45,029 nt of DNA from Bacteroidaceae bacterium (GTDB lineage: Bacteria; Bacteroidota; Bacteroidia; Bacteroidales; Bacteroidaceae), in contig JAFXVU010000048.1 of assembly GCA_017534705.1 (NCBI GenBank), positions 1 to 45,029 on the forward strand, given 5' to 3'. Under the pieces are notes generated by a model, which ran no database searches, was not told the origin of the DNA, and saw only the letters and a program-made list of their open reading frames with translations. The translations under genes were made by a program, and so were the position numbers. Shown here in pieces: positions 1 to 6,878 of the stretch (the stretch's first letter is position 1; each line of letters starts with the position of its first letter).

Positions 1-128
1 ATGTTGATAAGGTCCAATCCCCAATTCGTCAGAGGAGCGTGACACAGGTTCATAAATCTCAGCATAAAACGTCCCATCCGTCCCTGCGGATGAGCGCAAT
101 TAGTGAAAAATGTTTTTAAAAGTCCCAT
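1..128 (-). CDS. Class I SAM-dependent methyltransferase, N-terminal part only
   Basis: The minus strand opens with ATG at 128-126 and reads 42 uninterrupted codons to the window edge, starting MGLLKTFFTNCAHPQG and continuing through GRFMLRFMNLCHAPLTNWGL. From memory, the pattern 'G-x-x-G-R-x-M-x-x-x-M-N-x-x-H-A-x-L-x-x-W-G-L' is the usual N-terminus of a family of small bacterial class I SAM-dependent methyltransferases, just ahead of the Rossmann domain. The SAM-binding glycine loop lies outside the window, so the activity and substrate cannot be confirmed. It lies 58 bases downstream of the TlpA-like gene on the same strand and has its own promoter in that gap. Confidence 0.6.
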   Translation of the reverse strand, partial: MGLLKTFFTNCAHPQGRMGRFMLRFMNLCHAPLTNWGLDLIN

Positions 129-152
129 ATGATTTGCGATTCAATTAGACCG

Positions 153-183
153 CAAAGTTACGACGAAAATAACGACTCTGCAA
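153..183 (-). promoter_or_regulatory. Promoter for the methyltransferase gene
   Basis: On the minus strand TAACTTTG (160-153) matches the Bacteroidetes -7 consensus TAnnTTTG. A TTG (183-181) lies 20 bp upstream as the -33 element, just beyond the stop codon of the upstream TlpA-like gene. The start codon follows about 25 bases downstream. Confidence 0.6.
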
Positions 184-186
184 TAC

Positions 187-1656
187 TCAAAAAAGAGGTA
201 TTTTCGTCAGGACCTCCTCGATATTCGCCTTCATTTCCTCCAAACCAGGCCAGCCCTTAATGGCTTTTGCCAGTTTGCCATTGCGGTCATAGATGAGATA
301 ATGGGGAATGGCATTGGCGTAATCGGGGATTTGCATCTCCTGTATCTTGTCTTTGGGTATGATGTAGTGGTCGCCAGCGTGTCGGCCGACGTAACTCAAC
401 CATTCGTCGGCATTGCTGCTGGTGTCGGTGATATAGACGAAATCCACTCCTCTTGACGTCAATTCGTCCTTCACTCCTTCCATCGCCTTCATACCCGTTC
501 GGCACGGGCCGCACCAAGTGGCCCAGTAATCGACGAAGACAATGTGTCCCTTGTGCCCGGCAACGATTTTAGGAAGCCATTCCTGCGGCTCACCTTCTGG
601 TAAGTCCCGACATTTGCCCTTACTGTCATCAACCTCCTGTGCCATCAGTTCCTTTATCTCCCTGATTTGCACTTGGAACTCTGGCGAGAGAGCATTCAGT
701 TGGTTTTCCGACACCGACAACCTGGCTTTCACACGGGTCATCACAGCCTTGGCTTCGTCCAATTCCTTGTACCAACGTCCTAAGGGCGATTCTTCCAGAT
801 TGTTGGCCTCAATATACTCTTTTCCCTCGTTAAAGAGATTATTCAGGCAAGCGTAAAAGCCGGTGACGTTGCGGTAGTAGGTCAGCTCGCCAGCATGAGG
901 ATCCCTGAAGGTAAATTGCTTCTCGAACATTGCCAATGAGTCTTCATCCGTGATGGACTTCCAACTTTTCTTCACGAACATGAAATCTCTTAGTTTGCTG
1001 AGATAATCCTGTTCAATCGTCATCCTATGGAATTCCCGTTCTGGTGGTGTGAGGTCCAGAGAGTCCAACTGCTTCACCACATCCAGAAACTCTACCCAAC
1101 ACGTTTCGCGCCATTCGTCGTAGGAGTCACGGGCATGAGCCTGAGCGTATTCTCGACTTATACCACGTTTTATTTCCTTCATCTGCATGGGCAGGGGTTG
1201 AGGGAAAGTACCACCTTCTATATGTACGGCCTTCTTCCACAGTTCCTGCAATTTCGGTGTAGAGATACTGTCGGCGGACCGTTTTTTATAGTCATTGTAT
1301 TCTGCGAAAGCTCTTTTGTTGATATCAAGCCTTATGGTATCGCCAGGAAGGAGAAGGACAGACCATCCATCAAATTTATGTCTCAGCGGATAGCAGATGT
1401 CCCATACGAAAGTGAACGTATGTGCAATGGTGTCAGTGGTCATTTCTGGAAAATCTTCACCCTTCAGCGATTCTTTGTTTCCCCAGAAACTGGGCATTTT
1501 GTCCTTATCGCCTTCTTTCCAGTCCACATAACGGCCCAGAATAACCGCAGGAGCACTCTTTCGCTCCCACATCGGAAGATGAGACGGAGATTGTGAAAAC
1601 ACAGGAAGAAAAACTGCAAATGTAAGCAGTAGAAATAGGATGTTTTTGTTCTTCAT
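187..1656 (-). CDS. Exported TlpA-like thioredoxin-fold protein
   Basis: This 489-aa protein begins with a signal peptide (MKNKNILFLLLTFAVFLPVFS) and ends with a TlpA/thioredoxin-like domain of about 140 residues. The redox motif WCGPC has its cysteines at residues 382 and 385, followed by a typical cis-proline segment (ANAIPHYLIYDRNG). The middle 340 residues are charged and mostly helical with no domain I recognise. This layout, a long N-terminal region plus a C-terminal TlpA domain, is common among Bacteroidetes periplasmic or outer-membrane disulfide reductases. It is likely a thiol-disulfide oxidoreductase, but its client is unknown. It is transcribed away from the DMT exporter. Confidence 0.85.
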   Translation of the reverse strand: MKNKNILFLLLTFAVFLPVFSQSPSHLPMWERKSAPAVILGRYVDWKEGDKDKMPSFWGNKESLKGEDFPEMTTDTIAHTFTFVWDICYPLRHKFDGWSVLLLPGDTIRLDINKRAFAEYNDYKKRSADSISTPKLQELWKKAVHIEGGTFPQPLPMQMKEIKRGISREYAQAHARDSYDEWRETCWVEFLDVVKQLDSLDLTPPEREFHRMTIEQDYLSKLRDFMFVKKSWKSITDEDSLAMFEKQFTFRDPHAGELTYYRNVTGFYACLNNLFNEGKEYIEANNLEESPLGRWYKELDEAKAVMTRVKARLSVSENQLNALSPEFQVQIREIKELMAQEVDDSKGKCRDLPEGEPQEWLPKIVAGHKGHIVFVDYWATWCGPCRTGMKAMEGVKDELTSRGVDFVYITDTSSNADEWLSYVGRHAGDHYIIPKDKIQEMQIPDYANAIPHYLIYDRNGKLAKAIKGWPGLEEMKANIEEVLTKIPLF

Positions 1657-1680
1657 TTGATTTGCATTTTAGTTTTGCCA

Positions 1681-1711
1681 CAAATATACATCATTCTTAT
1701 CATAACCCCAA
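1681..1711 (-). promoter_or_regulatory. Promoter for the TlpA-like gene
   Basis: Minus-strand TATATTTG (1688-1681) is a -7 element, with TTG (1711-1709) 20 bp upstream. The expected transcription start is about 20 bases from the ATG at 1656. The paired palindromes at 1722-1779 begin directly upstream of the -33 element. Confidence 0.6.
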
Positions 1712-1721
1712 CTTTACAAGT

Positions 1722-1779
1722 TTGCAAATAGTTTGCATTTGCATCGTCATGTACTTTACATGCTTGCAAACAGTTTGCA
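1722..1779. promoter_or_regulatory. Two direct copies of a 16-bp palindromic operator-like site
   Basis: TTGCAAATAGTTTGCA (1722-1737) and TTGCAAACAGTTTGCA (1764-1779) differ at one base. The second contains a perfect 7-1-7 palindrome, TGCAAAC-A-GTTTGCA. They are offset by 42 bp, about four helical turns, and lie between the divergent TlpA-like and DMT promoters. This layout fits a dimeric regulator binding twice on one face of the DNA; the regulator is not known. Confidence 0.5.
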
Positions 1780-1860
1780 CACTCTTCCTAAACCACTTAT
1801 AATATTCAATCTCCTCTTAGAAATTCCAATACGTCTGGCCCATAAATACGGAACTTTATC

Positions 1861-1868
1861 TAACTTTG
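1861..1868 (+). promoter_or_regulatory. Probable -7 element for the DMT exporter gene
   Basis: TAACTTTG matches the Bacteroidetes -7 consensus, about 110 bases before the start codon. No good TTG is present at the expected -33 distance, so the call rests on one element. Confidence 0.4.
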
Positions 1869-1977
1869 CATCAATTTTGAATATTTCAAACGATTTGAAT
1901 AACATAAACAGCCTCTTGAATCAACGGCAACAGGTGCTGACGGTTCTCCGAAGCAAGACAGAATTCAACACAGTTCC

Positions 1978-2892
1978 ATGACGAAAACCTCTATATTCCA
2001 ACGACCCGTATGGGTGATGGTATTTGCCCTGACAGCTGCCATAGCATGGGGATGGGCTTTCCCTCTCATCAAAGTGGGATTCAAAGCCTTTGGCATCACG
2101 ACAGACATGACAGGCAGCAAGATGCTCTTTGCTGGCATTCGCTTTGCCGCGGCTGGTCTGATTATCCTTTCCGTTGCCCGAAGCAATCGGCGTTCGTTCA
2201 AGACAAACGAAAAAAGCAACTGGTGGTTCATCTTTGCCTTTGCCCTGATGAACACCACACTCCATTATTTCTTCTTCTACGTCGGTATGTCGCACAGCGA
2301 AGGCTCACGGGCGGCTATTCTCAACTCCCTGAGCACATTCCTGGTAGTCTTGCTGGCCTGCGCCTGCTTCAAGAGCGATAAACTGACCACACGTAAGATT
2401 CTGGGGTGCACCGTCGGATTCAGCGGAATCCTTGCATTGAATCTTGGAGGAGCGAACAGCGGACAGTTCACATGGTTGGGTGACGGCATGATCATCATCA
2501 ACGCCATCTGTTCGTCAATCGCTAACTTGATGACTCGTGGACTGAGCCGTCGGGTAGATGTCTTCGTAGGAACAGGTTATAGCCTCTCTATCGGAGGCTT
2601 CCTGCTCATTATCCCAGGACTGTTTTTTGGCGGGACGCTACCCAACGTCAATGTGCTGGGCATCGTCTGCCTGGTGCTGCTCATCGCCATTTCAGCCATC
2701 GGATTCGCTCTCTACAACAAGTTGCTCAGTTGCAATCCTGTGGGAAAGGTTGCCATTTATAATTCGCTGATTCCCATCGTAGGGGCAGTCACCTCATGCC
2801 TCTGTCTTGGCGAGACTTTCCACATGAAATACGCGCTTGCAGGAGGACTCGCGGCATTGGGTATCTACCTCATCAACAAAGACAAGAGGTAG
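1978..2892 (+). CDS. DMT-superfamily (EamA) metabolite exporter
   Basis: This 304-aa protein has about ten hydrophobic segments arranged as two EamA repeats, the standard size and layout of drug/metabolite transporters. Recognisable pieces are WGWAFPLIKVGFKAFG in the first helix, GMSHSEGSRAAILNSLSTFLVVLLA at the end of repeat one, and the second-repeat ending SLIPIVGAVTSCLCLGETF followed by a final helix and a short basic tail. Family members export amino acids, purines or other small metabolites across the inner membrane, but the substrate cannot be told from sequence. The gene is monocistronic: repeats and a convergent gene follow. Confidence 0.88.
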   Translation: MTKTSIFQRPVWVMVFALTAAIAWGWAFPLIKVGFKAFGITTDMTGSKMLFAGIRFAAAGLIILSVARSNRRSFKTNEKSNWWFIFAFALMNTTLHYFFFYVGMSHSEGSRAAILNSLSTFLVVLLACACFKSDKLTTRKILGCTVGFSGILALNLGGANSGQFTWLGDGMIIINAICSSIANLMTRGLSRRVDVFVGTGYSLSIGGFLLIIPGLFFGGTLPNVNVLGIVCLVLLIAISAIGFALYNKLLSCNPVGKVAIYNSLIPIVGAVTSCLCLGETFHMKYALAGGLAALGIYLINKDKR

Positions 2893-2903
2893 TTAAAGAG
2901 GGA

Positions 2904-2924
2904 GTTAAGCACTTTAGTGCTGGA
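2904..2924. repeat. Small hairpin repeat unit, copy also at 20105-20125
   Basis: The 21-mer beginning GTTAAGCACTTT and ending GTGCTGGA contains the hairpin AGCAC-loop-GTGCT. It matches 20105-20125 at 20 of 21 bases. It lies just after the DMT gene and may be a dispersed palindromic element. Confidence 0.55.
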
Positions 2925-2966
2925 AGACACCTTAGAATGAAGATGGATTTTACACACCACCCTTAC

Positions 2967-2989
2967 CCCCTCCCCTTAAATGGGAGGGG
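2967..2989. repeat. C-rich/G-rich palindromic repeat
   Basis: CCCCTCCC (2967-2974) pairs perfectly with GGGAGGGG (2982-2989) around the loop CTTAAAT. A related palindrome with the same CCCCTCCC core lies at 37176-37204. It is between convergent genes and lacks a T tract, so it resembles a dispersed repeat more than an intrinsic terminator. Confidence 0.55.
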
Positions 2990-3016
2990 AGTTGGATAGA
3001 GCGTAGGTCTGTTTCT

Positions 3017-4066
3017 TTACTTTATATATTTCACTTTCGATGCATCGCGTGGTTTGGCTTCGGGCTGCTCGTCAGGGTAACCGATGGCGAGGATGTAGTT
3101 CAACTTGTAACCCTCGGGAATGTCGAGACGGTCGAGGAAGAACTTGGCATCGGCAGTGGAGTTCAGCCAACGCACTGGACCACCAAGACAACAGGTGCCA
3201 AGGCCCATTGCCTGCGCTGCCAGCATCATGTTCTCTCCCAACAGTCCAGCATCGAGTTCCCCACCACCATTGGAAGGTGTGCAGACACATATGAGGTTGG
3301 GGGCATTGCGGAACATATTCTTGAAATCCTTGTCGCGGCTGACCTGTTCTGCGTTAGCCTTCTTATAAACCTCTGTCACGTCGGCAATGAGTTTCTGGTC
3401 TTCCACCACCCGTACAATCCATGGCTGGCGGTTCATACCGCTTGGTGCATTGATGCCTGCACGGACTATGACCTCCAGTTTCTCATGCTCCACTGGCTTG
3501 TCAAGATACTTGCGGACAGAACGACGAGCCATGATGTTGCTCAGAACAGGGTTCACCTCTATCTGAACATCCGCTTCTATGTCGCTCATTTTGTCTCTCG
3601 GCTCGTAACGGCGCAGGATTTTTCCATCACGCGAAATAAGGAACTTGGTGAAGTTCCACTTGATGTCTTCCCCGCCTTTCAGCCACACATAGAGTGGATG
3701 TGCATTATCACCGTTGACCTCAATCTTGTCGAACTGAGGAAAATGAATGTCGTAGTTGGCAGTGCAGAACTGGTGAATCTCCTGAATGGTGCCAGGTGCC
3801 TGCTGGCCGAACTGGTTGCAGGGGAAGTCAAGAATCTCCAGTCCCTCGCCGCGATACTTCTCATAAATCGCCTCCAGGTCTTTGTATTGAGGCGTGAATC
3901 CGCATCGGGTTGCAGTGTTGACAATGAGCAGCAGTTTACCCTTATAGTCAGAGAGTGACACCTCTTTACCAGCTTCATCCTTCACCTTGAAGTCGTAAAT
4001 ACGCTGTGCTGACACGCTCAGCACACTTACAAATGCCAATAGGCAGAAAATCATTAGTTTTTTCAT
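3017..4066 (-). CDS. Exported glutathione peroxidase-nitroreductase fusion
   Basis: This 349-aa protein has a signal peptide (residues 1-20, cleavage after VSA) followed by two enzymes. Residues 22-172 are a Cys-type glutathione/thioredoxin peroxidase: catalytic C55 in NTATRCGFT, Q85 in FPCNQFG, W137-N138 in KWNFTKFL. Residues 176-349 are a nitroreductase-fold flavoprotein, starting IMARRSVRKYLDKP with APSGMNRQPW and ending GYPDEQPEAKPRD. Either half alone is a complete protein. Peroxidases of this kind reduce hydroperoxides using thioredoxin-like donors. The exported FMN-type domain could supply electrons or reduce another substrate, but that is inference. There is no frameshift at the junction, so this is a true fusion. 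Confidence 0.88.
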   Translation of the reverse strand: MKKLMIFCLLAFVSVLSVSAQRIYDFKVKDEAGKEVSLSDYKGKLLLIVNTATRCGFTPQYKDLEAIYEKYRGEGLEILDFPCNQFGQQAPGTIQEIHQFCTANYDIHFPQFDKIEVNGDNAHPLYVWLKGGEDIKWNFTKFLISRDGKILRRYEPRDKMSDIEADVQIEVNPVLSNIMARRSVRKYLDKPVEHEKLEVIVRAGINAPSGMNRQPWIVRVVEDQKLIADVTEVYKKANAEQVSRDKDFKNMFRNAPNLICVCTPSNGGGELDAGLLGENMMLAAQAMGLGTCCLGGPVRWLNSTADAKFFLDRLDIPEGYKLNYILAIGYPDEQPEAKPRDASKVKYIK

Positions 4067-4162
4067 ATTACATAAAATTTAATTGGTTCTTTGTTCTAAA
4101 TTCCTCAACCATAGTACACATAGGAAGACATCCCACAGTTCATTACGCTGAAGGGGCAGTAA

Positions 4163-4657
4163 TCATACGCCACGCTCTTTAACAAGTTCAATAGACTCTT
4201 TGCCTGTCAGATGCTCGATGTTGAAACGAATGACCAACATGCGAGAGAGTCCGTTTTCTATCTCTTTTTGCAGAGCTTCATCCTGATGAGGATTGTAGTG
4301 GTTGCCAAGAAGTCGTGCTATACGAAGTCTTTCTGCGTCATCCTCTACAATATGAACTTTTCCAAAAGCAATCACACTCCGGAAAAAGGTGGTATACTTC
4401 TCAGGTTTGACGTCATCTTTGTCTATGACGCAGAAAGATGCTTTATCACAGTTCCTGATGGCATCGACTTTATGTCCAGTCAATGCACTATGGAAATATA
4501 ATTGCCCGTCAGAATACACATAGCTGATTGGTACAGAGTATGGATAACCACCATCACCCAATAATGCCAATGTGCCGGAAGTGGCTTTTTTCAATATATC
4601 GACGCTCTCTGCATCAGATAGTTGCTGCCGTTTACGCCTCATTGCCCTGAATTCCAT
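4163..4657 (-). CDS. NimA-like pyridoxamine 5'-phosphate oxidase-family flavoprotein
   Basis: This 164-aa protein has the split-barrel FMN-binding fold of the PNPOx-like/NimA group: LSDAESVDILKKATSGTLALL, then YPYSVPISYVYSDGQLYFHSA, GHKVDAIRNCDKASFCV, and a C-terminal segment ending in LVKERGV. Several members of this group act as nitroimidazole reductases (Nim), but most chromosomal ones are uncharacterised, so no resistance is claimed. An internal ATG giving MRRKRQQL (first base 4642) is the more family-like start. It is an independent gene between the peroxidase fusion and the acetyltransferase. Confidence 0.82.
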   Translation of the reverse strand: MEFRAMRRKRQQLSDAESVDILKKATSGTLALLGDGGYPYSVPISYVYSDGQLYFHSALTGHKVDAIRNCDKASFCVIDKDDVKPEKYTTFFRSVIAFGKVHIVEDDAERLRIARLLGNHYNPHQDEALQKEIENGLSRMLVIRFNIEHLTGKESIELVKERGV

Positions 4658-4735
4658 AATTTCAATGTGTTGAATTATAAAATAATACTGTTCTCTTTTC
4701 TAACCACCCCATGTCGAAGACTACTCATCTTCCCT

Positions 4736-5263
4736 CTAATCATCGGGCCACCAAAACTTTTTCAGTTCGTTGGTAATATCATCCCAATCCTGCAATGTGA
4801 AAGTACCTGGTCCCAGCATCATAATAGTCATTTCGATGTCGCCGTAGAGACGATAGACTTTAGTATCACGGAATCCATTGCGTAGATAAAAAGCATGGCG
4901 ACGTTTCCTCTGTGCCGGATTGGGGCATGGGGCTTGGTAAGGGCTCTCCATATCGAGCACAATTGACTGCCCTTCATATTTCTTAATCAGCTGAGAGAGA
5001 ATCCGCTGGCCAACACCCTTGCCTCTGAGCTTTTCTGAAACAGCAAAGTACCAAAACCAGTTGAATGTCTTACGAGGATAGACGATGGTGAATCCGATGA
5101 ACGCCTCGTTATCGTAATAGGCCGTAAAGTCCAAGGACATCTGGTCAATCAGGCACATCAAGTCATCCCAAGGAATTTGCTCGTTCTCTGGAAAAGCCGA
5201 TTCGTAGAGGCCACGCAATTCCTTGTCAGACGAATATGCTGGTGTTATCTGAACTGTTTTCAT
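4736..5263 (-). CDS. GNAT-family N-acetyltransferase
   Basis: The 175-aa product (start MKTVQITPAYSSD) has a GNAT acetyl-CoA-binding core: a beta strand FIGFTIVYPR, then WYFAVSEKLRGKGVGQRIL in which R-G-K-G-V-G is motif A, then a YLRNGF segment near the end. Residues 115-135 hold an extra loop rich in Pro and Arg. The start was chosen because its ATG overlaps the stop of crcB (ATGA at 5263-5260), typical of translational coupling; an upstream in-frame ATG at 5296 lies inside crcB. The substrate is unknown. It probably shares the crcB promoter. Confidence 0.83.
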   Translation of the reverse strand: MKTVQITPAYSSDKELRGLYESAFPENEQIPWDDLMCLIDQMSLDFTAYYDNEAFIGFTIVYPRKTFNWFWYFAVSEKLRGKGVGQRILSQLIKKYEGQSIVLDMESPYQAPCPNPAQRKRRHAFYLRNGFRDTKVYRLYGDIEMTIMMLGPGTFTLQDWDDITNELKKFWWPDD

Positions 5264-5625
5264 CTGATTGTCTCTGACATGTTCATTCCTAACCAAACGG
5301 CAAAGATGCCAATCATCACGCTGGCGCCCACATACAGTGCCATCAACAGCACATCACCAGCTTTCAGCATTGAAAAGGATTCATTGGCAAAGGTGCTGAA
5401 AGTGGTGAAGCCTCCGCAAAAACCTGTAACCAACAGCAACTTCATTTCTGGTGACAACATGCCCTTGCTCAACAGCCCCGTCAACAATCCAATAAGTAGT
5501 GAACCAAGAATATTCACCACAAACGTTCCCCATGGCCATGAAGCTATATTCATACCCGACAACAGGTACCTGCAAACCGAGCCGATAGCACCACCTAAAG
5601 CAACCAACAAGATATTCCTAATCAT
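5260..5625 (-). CDS. crcB: Fluoride ion channel CrcB/Fluc
   Basis: The 121-aa protein has four hydrophobic helices and the Fluc signatures: GGAIGSVCRYLLSG in helix 1, PWGTFVVNILGSLLIGLL in helix 2 (pore Asn in the V-N-I-L-G segment), and GFCGGFTTFSTFANES with the helix-3 break and phenylalanines lining the fluoride path. The family works as an antiparallel dimer exporting fluoride passively. The start MIRNILLV gives the normal family length; a longer in-frame start at 5697 would add 24 residues without family character. No fluoride riboswitch was recognised in the short leader. Confidence 0.93.
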   Translation of the reverse strand: MIRNILLVALGGAIGSVCRYLLSGMNIASWPWGTFVVNILGSLLIGLLTGLLSKGMLSPEMKLLLVTGFCGGFTTFSTFANESFSMLKAGDVLLMALYVGASVMIGIFAVWLGMNMSETIR

Positions 5626-5674
5626 TCTACTTTTGTACAGCGTTTTTAACAAATATGCTTGAATTATACTAGTG

Positions 5675-5704
5675 CAAAAATAATCGTTTTTCAGCAAATA
5701 ACAA
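5675..5704 (-). promoter_or_regulatory. Promoter for crcB and the acetyltransferase gene
   Basis: Minus-strand TATTTTTG (5682-5675) is a -7 element, with TTG (5704-5702) 19 bp upstream. The leader would be about 40 nt, too short for a full fluoride riboswitch. Confidence 0.6.
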
Positions 5705-5942
5705 GCAGCCGAGGAAATAATTAACCAACGAAAATAAGCAACCCAAGCTACTGCCGAAAACGATACCCTAAGTGAATGGAGATAAAGCGGAATCTTTTTT
5801 TCATTTCACACAGGATTAATAAATGGTCACTTATAACACTATTTCTATTCAATAAAGCATTGATTATATGATAAAAACAAAGATTTATCAAACCTTTACT
5901 TTAACTATTGCTTCATCCTCATTTCAAGTTCAAAAGGAATTA
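5705..5942. other. Intergenic stretch without recognised content
   Basis: A-rich sequence between the crcB promoter and the tail of the TIR-WD40 pseudogene. I see no gene, RNA or strong repeat. It could include degraded sequence downstream of the pseudogene. Confidence 0.5.
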
Positions 5943-6567
5943 CTATTCCAAATAATATTTTCTCCGTTCCTCTGGTGTCAGTGGATAATCCTTGAATCGC
6001 TCACGTGCATCGTCTATGAGTTGTTGAAGAGAAGGATTGTCCCAAATCAGAATGGTTCCATCGGTACTTCCAAAAGCGATTTTCTTTCCGTCGGGACTGA
6101 AAGCCGCAGAAGTATATGACCCGTCGAATTTCCGAAGTTCCATTCCTGTTTCCGCATCCCATATGCTGGCAGTACTATCTGCCGATACAGAAATTATATG
6201 TTTTCCATCAGGGCTGAAAGAAGCTGAACAAACAATATCGTGTGCATAAACCACTTTCTGCTCCTTACCAGTCTCAGCGTCCCAAATTCTGATGGTGCGG
6301 TCATAAGAAGCAGAAACGATTTTCTTACCATCGGGGCTGAAAGAAGCTGAATTAACACCGTCTGTATGACCTTCTAACACATTCAATTCCTTACCAGTTT
6401 CAGCGTCCCAAATTCTGATAGATTCATCCCAGGAAGCAGATACGACTCTCTTTCCGTACCTTAACGGGAAGTTTATAATGCTCCAACTTATGCTGTAACC
6501 ATTTTGCCCACTTCTCATCTTCCCGCTTGTAGCTGATAAATGCAAAATATTCTTTAACTTGTCCCAT
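5943..6567 (-). pseudogene. TIR-WD40 protein gene with internal deletion
   Basis: From ATG 6567-6565 the minus strand encodes MGQVKEYFAFISYKREDEKW and on to LEHYKLP, the start of a bacterial TIR domain (FISY-box plus first helix). After about 37 codons the frame runs into TGA at 6426-6424. In a different frame, from about 6470 onward, come four WD40 blades (GKRVVSASWDESIRIWDAETGKEL and three similar units) and a natural C-terminus, LTPEERRKYYLE. The rest of the TIR domain and whatever linked it to the propeller are missing, and the two ends are out of frame, so a deletion near 6460-6475 is the simplest cause. Intact TIR-WD40 proteins are known or suspected signalling or defence effectors; this copy cannot make a full TIR. 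Confidence 0.8.
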
Positions 6568-6719
6568 ATTTAAACGATTCTGAATAGCAAATAGTTGTCA
6601 ATGATTGAGGCTGTATTTTTCTACTCTAACTATTAGACGATTGTAATACTCACATTAACAAAGCCTATTGCAAAAATAACAAGAATTCTCAACTTCCGAA
6701 AGTAAAATATGACCTATTT

Positions 6720-6751
6720 GTTGAATTATTCAGAGAAAATAGCTATTTTTG
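6720..6751 (+). promoter_or_regulatory. Promoter for the 5'-nucleotidase/LOG operon
   Basis: GTTG (6720-6723), a 20-bp spacer, then TATTTTTG (6744-6751) match the Bacteroidetes promoter pattern. The leader would be about 120 nt. A second -7-like box, TAGCTTTG (6849-6856), is nearer the start but has no -33 partner. The stretch 6568-6719 shows nothing else. Confidence 0.55.
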
Positions 6752-6878
6752 CGTAATCGTATCGTCCGAACGACTGATTGCGATGTCGACATGCAAGTTC
6801 CAATCACCCAAATATCTAAAGAACCCAATGGCGTCACTTGCATTATCTTAGCTTTGAATACTAAATGCGATTAATAAT

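Noticed and set aside
1733..1981. 82-codon plus-strand frame before the DMT gene
   Set aside because: It starts inside the palindromic operator region and runs across the promoter; the composition is not protein-like.
4163..4657. nim nitroimidazole-resistance gene
   Set aside because: The fold is NimA-like, but this group is widespread and mostly not involved in resistance; sequence alone does not justify the symbol.
5626..5704. Fluoride riboswitch ahead of crcB
   Set aside because: The leader after the predicted start is about 40 nt and shows none of the conserved pseudoknot sequence.
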